NCBI GenBank assembly: GCA_026126205.1
Contig: JAHCJP010000005.1
Coordinates: 1 to 64,000 of the forward strand
Origin: Maricaulaceae bacterium
GTDB taxonomy: Bacteria > Pseudomonadota > Alphaproteobacteria > Caulobacterales > Maricaulaceae
Length of the DNA stretch: 64,000 nucleotides
Direction: 5' to 3'
Made by a program: the position numbers and the translations under genes. Every line of letters starts with the position of its first letter. Positions within the stretch are counted from its first letter, which is position 1. The notes under the pieces were generated by a model. That model worked only from the letters and a program-made list of their open reading frames with translations, was not told the origin of the DNA and searched no databases. Of this stretch, positions 26,237-34,196 are shown one piece after another.

Positions 26237-26635
26237 CTATGGGCACCCCCTCAGGCAACGGCCATAAGCTTCAGAGGCCTCACTATAACAAACAGCTCTT
26301 TGGCTTGCCATAGTTAAGAAGGCGCAACCCTTAACCATATCGTCGTATATACGGTCACAATATTGCCTGCACTCCTCTCTGTCCAAACCACTGCAGCTGG
26401 GGTTGGCGCAAAACTGATCGTAGCCGAAACCGAAACCATATTGAGACCAAAGAAAGTCCCAATAGTTTTCATATGACTCCGGGTGTGGATTATGCCCTCC
26501 TTGGCAACCATTTACGTCGTAACAGCCTGGGGGAGGATTCTGGTTTGACGCGTCAACTTGTGAAGTTGCCAGGATGGTGATCGATGCCAGCGTCAGGCAA
26601 AATGAGATGGCGGCAAAAATTGGGAATAGGCGCAT
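26237..26635 (-). CDS. secreted cysteine-rich hypothetical protein
   Basis: A 132-aa protein with a signal peptide (RLFPIFAAISFCLTLASITI, cleavage near SQVDAS). The mature part holds ten Cys, with PPGCYDVNGCQGG, FCANPSCSG, EECRQYCDRI and GRCLRGCP, plus many Tyr/Gly. Disulfide-bonded secreted protein is the natural reading. I do not recognise the family. It lies inside the direct-repeat-bounded segment, antisense to the beta-oxidation operon, and its base use is much less GC-biased than neighbouring genes. Confidence 0.6.
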   Translation of the reverse strand: MRLFPIFAAISFCLTLASITILATSQVDASNQNPPPGCYDVNGCQGGHNPHPESYENYWDFLWSQYGFGFGYDQFCANPSCSGLDREECRQYCDRIYDDMVKGCAFLTMASQRAVCYSEASEAYGRCLRGCP

Positions 26636-26700
26636 GGGTTCCTCCCTCGCAGCTAATCTCGAGCGTCACGAAATCAACCATACGGAGAGCACGAAAATGT

Positions 26701-26973
26701 TCAACCCCTAAGGGAAACAAATGAAAATTCTCGACAAAGTTTCAATGCAAGTTCAATAGCCTGCATAGCATCTACGCCATGTATGCCCCGATCAATAATC
26801 TTGACGCCGTCGATTTCGAGCAGAACATGGGCGGTGAAGGAACTGTCGCCGATAGGCTCCGGGATGCCGATGGAGATGATCGCCACTCCATCCTTGGGGT
26901 CGCCGTTACTGTCTAACGGTTGCCCACGAAACCGGAGCTCATTCGAGGAAAACTTTACGGGATACACCGTCAC
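26701..26973 (-). CDS. hypothetical protein, 90 aa, in inserted segment
   Basis: A soluble small protein that I do not recognise. It starts MTVYPVKFSSNELRFRGQPL and has a beta-rich core (AIISIGIPEPIGDSSFTAHV) and a helical end. On the - strand TAGGAGGTGACGGTGT provides a strong SD ahead of its ATG. It lies upstream of and in the same orientation as the cysteine-rich secreted protein, and both are confined to the segment between the 33-bp repeats. No TA, integrase or phage motif is visible. Confidence 0.55.
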   Translation of the reverse strand: MTVYPVKFSSNELRFRGQPLDSNGDPKDGVAIISIGIPEPIGDSSFTAHVLLEIDGVKIIDRGIHGVDAMQAIELALKLCREFSFVSLRG

Positions 26974-27150
26974 CTCCTAGTTAAAATGGGTTGAACGTAT
27001 ATACCGTTGAGCAAATCGCTTGCAGTTTCAAGGATGAAAGCCCTGAGCCAATAACGCATTCTCTATAACAATGATCGCAGGCCAGACAATGGAAGATCTT
27101 TAATGTAGAGGCGAGGCAGGGTGGTACCTGAAAGGTGGCGAGAGTGGGAA

Positions 27151-27249
27151 ATGAAAATGATAAAATGCGGCCCTGACTTTAACACCGCTGAGCCTGAACC
27201 CACTGGCAAACTCGGCATGGGCACGGCGACGATCATCGAACGGGTCTAG
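27151..27249 (+). other. 32-codon chimeric ORF ending in the thiolase C-terminus
   Basis: ATG 27151 opens a frame (MKMIKCGPDFNTAEPEPTGK) that runs in phase into the second 33-bp repeat and ends with [11 protein letters not shown] and TAG. It is the residue of the insertion event. Expression is doubtful because the SD is weak. It shows that the right end of the segment keeps the thiolase reading frame. Confidence 0.4.
27213..27245 (+). repeat. 33-bp direct repeat, copy 2
   Basis: Exact copy of 26168-26200. It is followed by CTAGGG and, 9 nt after the repeat, by the lipoprotein ATG, so this side probably preserves the original downstream junction of the thiolase gene. Confidence 0.9.
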
Positions 27250-27253
27250 GGCG

Positions 27254-27628
27254 ATGCTGCGATTGGCGTCATTGGTTCTGCTGCTGGTGCTTCCGGCTTG
27301 CGGTGAAGCCGCAACGGCCAGTCACGCGGCTGTGGAGTTGCGTGACCCAATCGCCTACCCGGACGCCTGGAGCGAGGGTTTGCCTGAAGACGTGGCGGCG
27401 GAGCTGTTCAGTTCGGAGTTTACAGAAGCAGAGTTTCCGGGTGTCGAGGCTTTCGACCCCACTTGCAGTCAGGCGCGGCACATGACCGCCAGCGACAGCC
27501 CGCTGTCCTTCTGGGTCGACTGCCGAACGGCGCCCGGCTTCACGGAATTCCATCTCTACGACGTTGCAAGCGATGCTGTGGTCCAGACCCGCGTCATCAT
27601 TGCAACAGTACAAGGACGACAGCCATGA
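27254..27628 (+). CDS. small lipoprotein, 124 aa
   Basis: A lipoprotein signal peptide with lipobox LPAC-G (Cys at about residue 16) is followed by a ~105-aa acidic periplasmic domain with two more Cys (FDPTCSQ, WVDCRTAPG) that may form a disulfide. I do not recognise the family. It probably once followed the thiolase stop by only 4 nt (TAG GGCG ATG), and so belongs to the beta-oxidation operon although no function in it is evident. Confidence 0.6.
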   Translation: MLRLASLVLLLVLPACGEAATASHAAVELRDPIAYPDAWSEGLPEDVAAELFSSEFTEAEFPGVEAFDPTCSQARHMTASDSPLSFWVDCRTAPGFTEFHLYDVASDAVVQTRVIIATVQGRQP

Positions 27629-27655
27629 AAAACGTCAAAGGGCAGGTCTAGGCCA

Positions 27656-27907
27656 ATGACCGGGACCCCGGATAAGGACAAGCAGGAAGGCGGCGGCTTT
27701 CTCGACAACCTGCCGCTGGGCATCGCCATCGGCATGGGCGTCGGCCTCGCTGTCGGCGCGGCGATGGGCGATATCGCCCTCGGCGTCGCCTTCGGCCCCG
27801 CCTTCGGCATCATCCTGGCCGTGGTCCTCGGCTCCGGCTCCCGTTCCGCGAACAAACAATCCGGCTGCGCCGATGGCGGCGCGCCGAAGGAGGAGAACTC
27901 CCAATGA
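27656..27907 (+). CDS. small glycine-zipper membrane protein
   Basis: An 83-aa protein with one or two Gly/Ala-rich hydrophobic segments (LPLGIAIGMGVGLAVGAAMG and GVAFGPAFGIILAVVLG) and short polar ends. The GxxxG spacing suggests helix packing in the inner membrane. It overlaps the fadJ start by 4 nt (ATGA), so it is co-translated with it. Function unknown. Found by its position in the operon rather than by family recognition. Confidence 0.65.
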   Translation: MTGTPDKDKQEGGGFLDNLPLGIAIGMGVGLAVGAAMGDIALGVAFGPAFGIILAVVLGSGSRSANKQSGCADGGAPKEENSQ

Positions 27908-30108
27908 GCTACAAGAATTTCAAATTCGAACTCGACGCTGACGGAATCGCGCTGATCACCTTCGACAGCCCCGGCAAGTCGATGAACGTGCTCTCGGCCG
28001 ACGTGATGGACGAGATCGGCCAGATCACCGAAAAAATCGCCACCGACGACGCCGTGAAGGGCGCGGTCCTCACCTCCGGCAAGGACGCCTTCTGCGCCGG
28101 GGCGGATCTTTCCGAGCTCGGCGGCGCTTTCGGCGCGGCCAGGGACATGAGCCCGGACGAGGCCAAGAAGGCGCTGTTCGAGGCCTGCTTCCGCCTCAAC
28201 AGGACGCTGCGCGCGCTGGAGACCTGCGGCAAGCCGGTCGCCGCCGCCATCAACGGCCTCGCCCTCGGCGGCGGGTTCGAGATCGCGCTGGCCTGTCATT
28301 ACCGCGTCATGGCCGATGATCCGAAATGCAAGCTGGGCCTGCCCGAGGCGCTGGTCGGCGTGCTGCCCGGCGGCGGCGGCACCCAGCGCCTGCCGCGACT
28401 GATGGGGGTGATGAACGCCGCGCCGGTCATGTTGCAGGGCAAACAGCTCGACGCCGCGACCGCGCTGGCCCAGGGCGCGGTGCACGCCGTCGCCCCGAAG
28501 GCCGAAATCGTCAGCAAGGCGATGGCGCTGGTGAAAGAAAACGCCGCCGGTTCCAAACAGCCCTGGGACCAGGACAAGTTCAAAATCCCCGGCGGCGGGC
28601 CTTACCACCCGGCCGGCGGTCAGGTGTTCGGCGCCGCCTCGCCGATGCTGCGCAAGGAGACCTGGGGCAATTACCCGGCCCAGCGCTATATCCTGTCCTG
28701 CGTCTATGAGGGGCTGCAGGTTCCGATGGACGCGGCGATCCGCATCGAGAGCCGCTATTTCACCAAGCTGATGATGCGGCCCGAAAGCCGCAACATGATC
28801 CGCTCGCTGTTCCTGTCCAAACAGGCGCTCGACAAGGGCGGCCGCCGCCCGGCGGGCGAAAAGGCGGCGGAGATCAAGAAGATCGCCGTCATCGGCGCCG
28901 GCTTCATGGGCGCGGGCGTGGCCACTGTCTCGGCCCAGGCGGGCATAGAGGTGGTGCTGATCGACCGCGATCAGGAAAGCGCCGACAAGGGCAGGCAACA
29001 CGCGCTCGACCACTTCGCCAAGGGCGTCAAGCGCGGCAAGCTGACCGAGGACAAGGCGAAGGCGCTGGGCGGCCTGATCACCGCCACCACCGATTACGCG
29101 AAGCTGAAGGATGTCGATCTGGTGGTCGAGGCGGTGTTCGAAAACTCCGACCTCAAGCACGAGATCACCAAAAAGGCCGAGGAGCATCTGGGCGACAAGG
29201 CGGTGTTCGGCTCCAACACCTCCACCATTCCGATCACCTCGCTGGCCAAGGCGTCGAAGCAGCCGGAAAACTTCATCGGCATCCACTTCTTCTCGCCGGT
29301 CGAGAAGATGATGCTGGTGGAGCTGATCATTGGCGAGAAAACCTCGGATTACGCCATCTCGCGCGCGCTCGACTTCACCATCCGCATCAAGAAGACGCCG
29401 ATCGTGGTCGCCGACACCCGCGGGTTCTACGCCAATCGCTGCGTGATGCGTTACATCGAACAGGGCATGGCCATGCTGTCCGAAGGCTGGCTGCCGGCGC
29501 TGATCGAGAACGGCGCCAAGATGGCCGGCATGCCGGTCGGGCCGCTGAGCCTTCAGGACGAGGTGGCCATCGACCTTGGTTACAAGGTGCTGCAACAGAC
29601 CAGGAAGGATCTCGGCGACGCCTTCAAGCCGGGGCCGACCGACGCCATCATCACCGGCATGTTCGAGGCCGGGCGCTATGGTCGCAAGAACCGCAAGGGC
29701 TTCTACGTCTATCCGGAGGACGGTTCGCCGAAATATCTCTGGGACCAGCTTGGCCAGTTCGCCGTGGAAGGCGTGCTGCCCGAGGACAAGCAGCCGACGG
29801 TGGCCGAGATCAAGGACCGCATCCTCTACGCCCAGGCGATAGAGGCGGCGCGCACCATGGCCGAAGGCATCGTGCAGGACCCGCGCGAGGCCGATGTCGG
29901 CTCCATCCTCGGCTGGGGTTTCGCGCCCTATACCGGCGGGGTGCTCAGCTTCATCGACACGGTGGGCGCGGCGGCCTTCGTCAAGCGCGCCGACGAGCTG
30001 AAGGGCAAGTACGGCGATCCCTTCGCCGTGCCGGACCTGCTGCGCGACATGGCGAAGAAGGGCGAGACTTTCTACGGCCGCTTCGGCGGGGAAAAACAGG
30101 CGGCCTAG
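27904..30108 (+). CDS. fadJ: FadJ/FadB-type multifunctional enoyl-CoA hydratase/3-hydroxyacyl-CoA dehydrogenase
   Basis: A 734-aa cytosolic enzyme joining two beta-oxidation steps. Residues about 1-190 are the crotonase domain, with the oxyanion-hole SGKDAFCAGADLSELG and ALGGGFEIALACHYR. The NAD-binding HAD domain starts near residue 320 (KIAVIGAGFMGAGVATVSAQ). HFFSPVEKMMLVELI holds the catalytic His, and a duplicated C-terminal HAD domain follows. AAGGAGGAG lies before the ATG. It completes the pathway with the two dehydrogenases and the thiolase upstream. Confidence 0.95.
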   Translation: MSYKNFKFELDADGIALITFDSPGKSMNVLSADVMDEIGQITEKIATDDAVKGAVLTSGKDAFCAGADLSELGGAFGAARDMSPDEAKKALFEACFRLNRTLRALETCGKPVAAAINGLALGGGFEIALACHYRVMADDPKCKLGLPEALVGVLPGGGGTQRLPRLMGVMNAAPVMLQGKQLDAATALAQGAVHAVAPKAEIVSKAMALVKENAAGSKQPWDQDKFKIPGGGPYHPAGGQVFGAASPMLRKETWGNYPAQRYILSCVYEGLQVPMDAAIRIESRYFTKLMMRPESRNMIRSLFLSKQALDKGGRRPAGEKAAEIKKIAVIGAGFMGAGVATVSAQAGIEVVLIDRDQESADKGRQHALDHFAKGVKRGKLTEDKAKALGGLITATTDYAKLKDVDLVVEAVFENSDLKHEITKKAEEHLGDKAVFGSNTSTIPITSLAKASKQPENFIGIHFFSPVEKMMLVELIIGEKTSDYAISRALDFTIRIKKTPIVVADTRGFYANRCVMRYIEQGMAMLSEGWLPALIENGAKMAGMPVGPLSLQDEVAIDLGYKVLQQTRKDLGDAFKPGPTDAIITGMFEAGRYGRKNRKGFYVYPEDGSPKYLWDQLGQFAVEGVLPEDKQPTVAEIKDRILYAQAIEAARTMAEGIVQDPREADVGSILGWGFAPYTGGVLSFIDTVGAAAFVKRADELKGKYGDPFAVPDLLRDMAKKGETFYGRFGGEKQAA

Positions 30109-30116
30109 GGGGGCTT

Positions 30117-30246
30117 CCCCTCGTCCTTCGTGGCTCGCCGCCGCTGGCGGCTCGCACCTCAGGATGAGGGGGTAAAAGGGGTTCAGCACCAAACACCCTC
30201 ACCCTGAGGAGTCCCGGCCCTTGGGCCGGGCCACGAAGGGCGAGGG
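30117..30246. repeat. palindromic intergenic repeat, CCTCGTCCTTCGTGG type, copy A
   Basis: Two head-to-head modules. 30117-30172 runs CCCCTCGTCCTTCGTGG to CTCAGGATGAGGGGG. 30196-30246 is the inverted version ending in CACGAAGGGCGAGGG. The same composite occurs at 35591-35718. Each module has its own inner hairpin. It lies between fadJ and the next gene. Confidence 0.85.
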
Positions 30247-30308
30247 TTCCAGACCCCCGTTACATCCCGCGCGATGATCTGCGCCCGGCTTCCTGCTATC
30301 CTGCAGGC

Positions 30309-30464
30309 ATGACGCGGAAACCGAAATCCGCCGCCAAGCCGGGGAGTGGGAAGAAACCCAAGCCCGCCCCGCCGCCGGACGGCGTCGACGAGGCCGGGCG
30401 GGGCAGTTTTCCCGCCTCGGACCCGCCGCCCTGGACGCTGGGACGGAAGACGGGGAAGGACTGA
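30309..30464 (+). CDS. small FPASDPP-motif protein, 51 aa
   Basis: A short Lys/Pro-rich protein. The C-terminal half reads DEAGRGSFPASDPPPWTLG, and FPASDPP preceded by an acidic helix is a recurrent motif of small proteobacterial proteins of unknown function. The N-terminus is basic and probably disordered. No membrane segment. It lies between the intergenic repeat and the convergent dioxygenase gene. It was identified by this motif. Confidence 0.6.
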   Translation: MTRKPKSAAKPGSGKKPKPAPPPDGVDEAGRGSFPASDPPPWTLGRKTGKD

Positions 30465-30484
30465 CGCCCAAACCCCCGTCCCGT

Positions 30485-31273
30485 TCACGCCTGCGACGGG
30501 AAGGCCCACACATCCATGGCCAGCGCGCCATGCGTCCAGCTTTCGTGCAGTTGCGCGCCGCCGCTGCCCGCCGCGGCCAGCGCGGCGATCAGCGGCCGGA
30601 AATGTTCCGGCGTCGGATGGTTGCGCGCCGCCTGCGGCGCCTCGCGCCAGCGGGTCAGCGCCGCGCCGTCCGCCGCCGTCAGATGCGGCCGCGCCCAGGC
30701 GGCGAAGGCTTCGGCCTCGGCCAGCACCGGCGCATCCTCCGGAGCGCGCAGCGCATCGCGCAGCGAATGGGTCAGCGAGCCGGAGAAGACAAGCTGAACG
30801 TCCTCCGCCGCCAGCGGCGCCAGCGCCGCGCCCAGCGCCGCGCTTTCGGCGTCGTCCGACCCGCGCGCGGGCAGGGATATCTGGATCACTGGCGCGTCCG
30901 GGCGCGGTTTCATAACCGCCAGCGGAACCCAGACGCCATGGTCCAGCCCGGCCTCGCCGTCGGCGCGGGCCGCAAGCCCGGCGGCGTCGAGACGGTTCGC
31001 GATGTCTTGCGCCAGTTGCGGATCGCCCTTGGCGGGCCAGATGAAGCGTTCCAGCTCCGGCCCGAAGCCGGAGAAATCGTGAATGGTCGGCGGCTGCGCG
31101 CCCGCGCTGACGGAAAGGGGGTTTTGCTCCCGGTGGGCGGAGACGACGGCATAGGCGCGCGGCGCCGGCAGGCGTGCGCCCAGCGCCGTCAGGAAGTCGC
31201 GGGCGACGGAGCGGCCGGTCAACAGCGACGGCGCGCCGTGGGACAGGAAAAGGATGTCGCGGGGCCGGGTCAT
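30485..31273 (-). CDS. ygiD: DODA-type extradiol ring-cleavage dioxygenase (LigB family)
   Basis: A 262-aa class III extradiol dioxygenase of the 4,5-DOPA dioxygenase/YgiD type. Metal-ligand positions are visible: LFLSHGAPSLL near the N-terminus, VVSAHREQN (about residue 47), GLDHGVWVPL (about residue 112) and HPTPEHFRPL with the catalytic His. The family cleaves catecholic substrates using Fe2+ or Zn2+. The physiological substrate is unknown. It lies downstream of a LysR gene on the same strand, separated by an AT-rich 91-bp gap holding a dyad. Confidence 0.88.
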   Translation of the reverse strand: MTRPRDILFLSHGAPSLLTGRSVARDFLTALGARLPAPRAYAVVSAHREQNPLSVSAGAQPPTIHDFSGFGPELERFIWPAKGDPQLAQDIANRLDAAGLAARADGEAGLDHGVWVPLAVMKPRPDAPVIQISLPARGSDDAESAALGAALAPLAAEDVQLVFSGSLTHSLRDALRAPEDAPVLAEAEAFAAWARPHLTAADGAALTRWREAPQAARNHPTPEHFRPLIAALAAAGSGGAQLHESWTHGALAMDVWAFPSQA

Positions 31274-31305
31274 GGCGGGCTCCTTTCTCGGGCTCGCCGG
31301 AAGAT

Positions 31306-31328
31306 GTATCTATAGCTCTATGGGATAC
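31306..31328. promoter_or_regulatory. AT-rich dyad upstream of the dioxygenase gene
   Basis: GTATC (31306-31310) and GATAC (31324-31328) flank an inner ATAG-CT-CTAT dyad, in a strikingly AT-rich stretch (31303-31364). A plausible LysR-type binding region ahead of ygiD. Confidence 0.4.
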
Positions 31329-31364
31329 AATAACGCAAAAAGAATAGTATTATTTCCTTATTTG

Positions 31365-32255
31365 CTAAACCCCGGCGCTGAAGCGTTCGGCCAGGAAGTC
31401 GACGAACAGGCGCACGCGGCGGGCGAGATAGCGGCTGGAGGGGAACACCGCCCACAGATCGCGGTGGTCGGCCTGCCAGTCCGGCATCAGCGCCACCACC
31501 CGGCCTTGGTCCAACGCGCCCTGCGCCGCCCAGCGCGGCGGACAGGCGATTCCCGCCCCCGCCGCCGCGGCCTCGGTCGCCGCCACGGCGCCGTTCAGGG
31601 TCAGGCGGCCGTTGATGCGCGCCTCCACCGTCTCCCCGTTCCTGGTGAAGGCCCATTGCTGGGGCGCCGGCTTGTTGCGGTCGATGACGCATTGATGGGC
31701 CGAAAGCTGGTCCGGGTGGTCCGGCGTTCCGGCGCGGCTCAGGTAATCCGCCGCGGCGATCAGCACCAGCGGCACCGGGGCGAGGCGGCGCGCGATCAGG
31801 CTGGAATCGGCCAGGTTGCCGATGCGCACCGCGACGTCGAAGCCTTCGTCCACCAGATCGACCATGCGGTCGGAGAGGGACAGGCGCACCTCGACCTGCG
31901 GGTGGGCGTCCATGAAGGCGGCGATCGACGTCATCAGCGTGCAGGCGCCGAAATCCACCGGCGCCGAGACGCGCAGCAGCCCGGCCGGGGCATGGCTTTC
32001 GCAGGCCATGCCGTCTTCAATCGCCTCGTATTCGGCCAGCCAGGGGCGGATGCGCTCCAGCAGCGCGGCGCCGGCCTCGGTCAGGCGGACAGAGCGCGTC
32101 GTGCGCTCCAGCAGCCGCGCCTGCATGCGGTCTTCCAGCGCCGAAATCTGTTTCGACGCCGCGCCGGGGGTCAGCCCCTCGCGCTCGGCCGCGCGGGTGA
32201 AACTGCCCAGCTCGGCCACGGCGGCGAACAGGCGCAGGGCGTCGATACGGTCCAT
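31365..32255 (-). CDS. LysR-family transcriptional regulator
   Basis: A 296-aa LTTR. The N-terminal winged HTH (DALRLFAAVAELGSFTRAAE, then GLTPGAASKQISALEDRM) is followed by the two-lobed effector domain. Sequence style matches the group that ends FVDFLAERF. It lies 4 nt after the adenosyltransferase gene and 91 nt before the DODA dioxygenase, which it probably controls via the dyad at 31306-31328. The inducer is unknown. Confidence 0.9.
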   Translation of the reverse strand: MDRIDALRLFAAVAELGSFTRAAEREGLTPGAASKQISALEDRMQARLLERTTRSVRLTEAGAALLERIRPWLAEYEAIEDGMACESHAPAGLLRVSAPVDFGACTLMTSIAAFMDAHPQVEVRLSLSDRMVDLVDEGFDVAVRIGNLADSSLIARRLAPVPLVLIAAADYLSRAGTPDHPDQLSAHQCVIDRNKPAPQQWAFTRNGETVEARINGRLTLNGAVAATEAAAAGAGIACPPRWAAQGALDQGRVVALMPDWQADHRDLWAVFPSSRYLARRVRLFVDFLAERFSAGV

Positions 32256-32258
32256 TCC

Positions 32259-32837
32259 CTATTCCTTGTTCCCCGCGCCGCCGGGAACCCATTTCACGTC
32301 GCCGCGGCCCTCGTCATTGGCGATGCGGGCGCAGACGAACAACAGGTCGGACAGCCGGTTGAGATATTTGACCGCTTCGGGGTTCACCGTTTCGGCGGCG
32401 GCCAGCGCGGTTGTGCGCCGTTCGGCCCGCCTTGTCACCGCGCGCGCCAGGTGCAGCCGCGCCGCGGCCTCGGACCCGCCGGGCAGCACGAAGGAATCGA
32501 GCGCGGAGAGGCGGGCGTTCAGCGCGTCGATCTCGCCCTCCAGCCGTTTGACCTGCGCGGCGCTGACCCGCAGCGGCGTATAGCCGGGCTTGACCCCTTC
32601 GGGCAGGCACAGATCGGCGCCGAGATCGAACAAATCGTTCTGCACCCGGCCGAGAATGGCGTAGAGCGCATCGGCCGGGGCCAGCGCGGCGCGCGCTAGG
32701 CCGATGGCGCAATTGGCTTCGTCCACGGTTCCATAGGCCTCGACGCGTGGGTCGTGCTTGGCGGTCTCACTCATGTCGCCCAGCCGAGTGCGGCCGCCGT
32801 CTCCCGTCCGGGTGTAGATTTTCGTCAACCGCACCAT
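32259..32837 (-). CDS. PduO-type cob(I)alamin adenosyltransferase
   Basis: A 192-aa trimeric enzyme that transfers adenosyl from ATP to cob(I)alamin to make adenosylcobalamin. The N-terminal ATP loop KIYTRTGDGGRTRLGD and the EAYGTVDEANCAIGLARA helix are diagnostic. SFVLPGGSEAAARLHLARAV and RRAERR, plus YLNRLSDLLFVCAR near the end, complete the PduO/MMAB signature. It starts 11 nt after the HIG1 gene, a conserved alphaproteobacterial arrangement. Implies the cell uses B12-dependent enzymes. Confidence 0.92.
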   Translation of the reverse strand: MVRLTKIYTRTGDGGRTRLGDMSETAKHDPRVEAYGTVDEANCAIGLARAALAPADALYAILGRVQNDLFDLGADLCLPEGVKPGYTPLRVSAAQVKRLEGEIDALNARLSALDSFVLPGGSEAAARLHLARAVTRRAERRTTALAAAETVNPEAVKYLNRLSDLLFVCARIANDEGRGDVKWVPGGAGNKE

Positions 32838-32848
32838 GGGACCGCCGC

Positions 32849-33055
32849 CTAACCCGCCAGCGACCGGCGGGCGATAAAGGCCAGCACCAGCACGATCAGC
32901 GCCACGAACTGCAGCCCAACCCGCCAGCGCATCAGGACGTTGGAGCGCCGGGGCGAGTCCTCATCCCGCCGCGCCATGTTGACGACGCCGAGGGCCAGCG
33001 TCACCGCCACGGCGGCGAGGGCGGCGAAAATCAGGAAATCGAAAATCATCAGCAT
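32849..33055 (-). CDS. twin-TM HIG1-domain protein
   Basis: A 68-aa inner-membrane protein with two TM helices, FDFLIFAALAAVAVTLALGV and WRVGLQFVALIVLVLAFIA, linked by a charged loop (NMARRDEDSPRRSNVLMRWR). The RVGLQ entry to helix 2 is the HIG1 hallmark. In mitochondria and Alphaproteobacteria HIG1 proteins associate with cytochrome oxidase. Co-transcribed with the cobalamin adenosyltransferase. Confidence 0.8.
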   Translation of the reverse strand: MLMIFDFLIFAALAAVAVTLALGVVNMARRDEDSPRRSNVLMRWRVGLQFVALIVLVLAFIARRSLAG

Positions 33056-33132
33056 CGGAGCGGCGCCTGTCGCAGGGGTTAAGGTGCGGTCGCCGACCTA
33101 ACTAGACCCGCGCCGCGCGCGCTGCAATGCGG

Positions 33133-33603
33133 CTAGTTCGCCTGCGCCGCCTTCGCCCGCGCCGGAAACTTCTTCAGCGCCGCTGTGGCGGTGGAGACCG
33201 CGGCCAGCTCGCCATCGCCGCGCCACAGCCGCCCTTCCATGAACACCGTAGTGTTTCCCATGCGCAGCACCTGGCCGCGGGCGCGGCAAAGCCCCTGCGG
33301 CAGCGGACGCAGGAAGCTGGTCTTCATCTCCAGCGTCGGCACCATGCTGGCGAAGCCGGTCATGATCACGGCGGACAGCGACATCACCTCGTCCAGCATG
33401 GCGGTGACGAAACCGCCCTGCACATTGCCGGCGGGGTTGGTGAACTCGGCCTTGCCGTCGAATTCCGCCTCCAGCCACATCTGGTCGACGCTGAAATCGA
33501 TCAGCCGGAAGCCGAGCGTGACCGAGGCCTTCGGATAGCCCTTGGCGCTCATCAGGAAGGCGCGCATCTGCGCCGCATCCCACGGGGGCGGCGGCAGACT
33601 CAT
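33133..33603 (-). CDS. PaaI-family hotdog thioesterase
   Basis: A 156-aa hotdog-fold protein. EFTNPAGNVQGGFVTAMLDEVM (about residues 52-73) holds the HGG-like substrate loop (here VQGG) and catalytic acid of PaaI-type acyl-CoA thioesterases. MKTSFLRPLP and VFMEGRLWR follow in the expected strands. Its ATG overlaps the sspB stop by 4 nt. Substrate unknown. Confidence 0.85.
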   Translation of the reverse strand: MSLPPPPWDAAQMRAFLMSAKGYPKASVTLGFRLIDFSVDQMWLEAEFDGKAEFTNPAGNVQGGFVTAMLDEVMSLSAVIMTGFASMVPTLEMKTSFLRPLPQGLCRARGQVLRMGNTTVFMEGRLWRGDGELAAVSTATAALKKFPARAKAAQAN

Positions 33604-34064
33604 TTCTTGCGGAAGGAATCGAGGCTGACCACTTCGGCGCTTTCGCCGTTGGTGGGCGGTTTGCCGCCCGCGGCCTTCTCGGCGCCGGCGTCGGCGCCAG
33701 CCTTGCCGGCCTCCTCGAACTGCAGGTGAAAGCCGACCGAGGGGTCATGGAAGCGCGTCACCGCGGCGTAGGGGACCTGGAGGTATTTCGGCACGCCGGA
33801 GAATTTCAGCGTCACCTCGAACAACTCGTCGCCGGGGACGAGGTCCCAGAACTGGTGTTCGAGGACGATGGTCATCTCCTCGGGGAAGCGCTCCAGCAGC
33901 GCCTCGTCGATATCGACGCCGGGATGGCGCGTCCGGAAGGTGATGTAGAAATGATGCGGGCTGGGAAGCCCTTGCGGAGAGGCCGCGCGCTTCAGCGCCT
34001 CGCGGACCACGCCCCGCAACGCCTCCTGCGCCATTAGGTCGTAGCGCATCCGATCTTTCGACAC
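33600..34064 (-). CDS. sspB: alpha-type SspB, ClpXP adaptor
   Basis: A 154-aa adaptor that delivers ssrA-tagged and other substrates to ClpXP. The ssrA-binding fold is in residues 1-110 (HHFYITFRTRHPGVDIDE, EMTIVLEHQFWDLV, KFSGVPKYLQVPYAAV). After a flexible Ala/Gly linker, the C-terminal ClpX-tethering peptide is VVSLDSFRKK. The N-terminal MRYDLMAQEALRGVVREAL helix is typical of SspB-alpha. It is noteworthy that SocA-type Panacea proteins, one of which lies in this window, are also ClpXP adaptors. Confidence 0.93.
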   Translation of the reverse strand: MSKDRMRYDLMAQEALRGVVREALKRAASPQGLPSPHHFYITFRTRHPGVDIDEALLERFPEEMTIVLEHQFWDLVPGDELFEVTLKFSGVPKYLQVPYAAVTRFHDPSVGFHLQFEEAGKAGADAGAEKAAGGKPPTNGESAEVVSLDSFRKK

Positions 34065-34196
34065 TGGACTCTCCCCCCGGAGACCGCACCATGGGAGCCT
34101 AGCCGGACCCGGCGCGCCGTCAATGGAGCTTGCTCATGCGGCGCTGCTATCGGCGTGTGAGTCCCCGGTGAGGCGAAACCGCTTGAGGAGCCCGGA

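Larger units (their letters stand above)
26206..27212. mobile_element. ~1-kb inserted segment between direct repeats
   Basis: A segment lying between the 33-bp repeats that splits the beta-oxidation operon. It is visibly more AT-rich than its flanks and holds two - strand ORFs of unknown function. It contains no integrase or transposase. The att-like arrangement (target gene 3' end duplicated, gene intact) suggests site-specific integration or a decayed integrative element. A duplication-based capture is the alternative. Confidence 0.5.

Noticed and set aside
27556..30192. Long open frame (878 codons) on the - strand opposite fadJ
   Set aside because: fadJ is unmistakable; the antisense frame is His/Arg/Gly-rich without any domain pattern.
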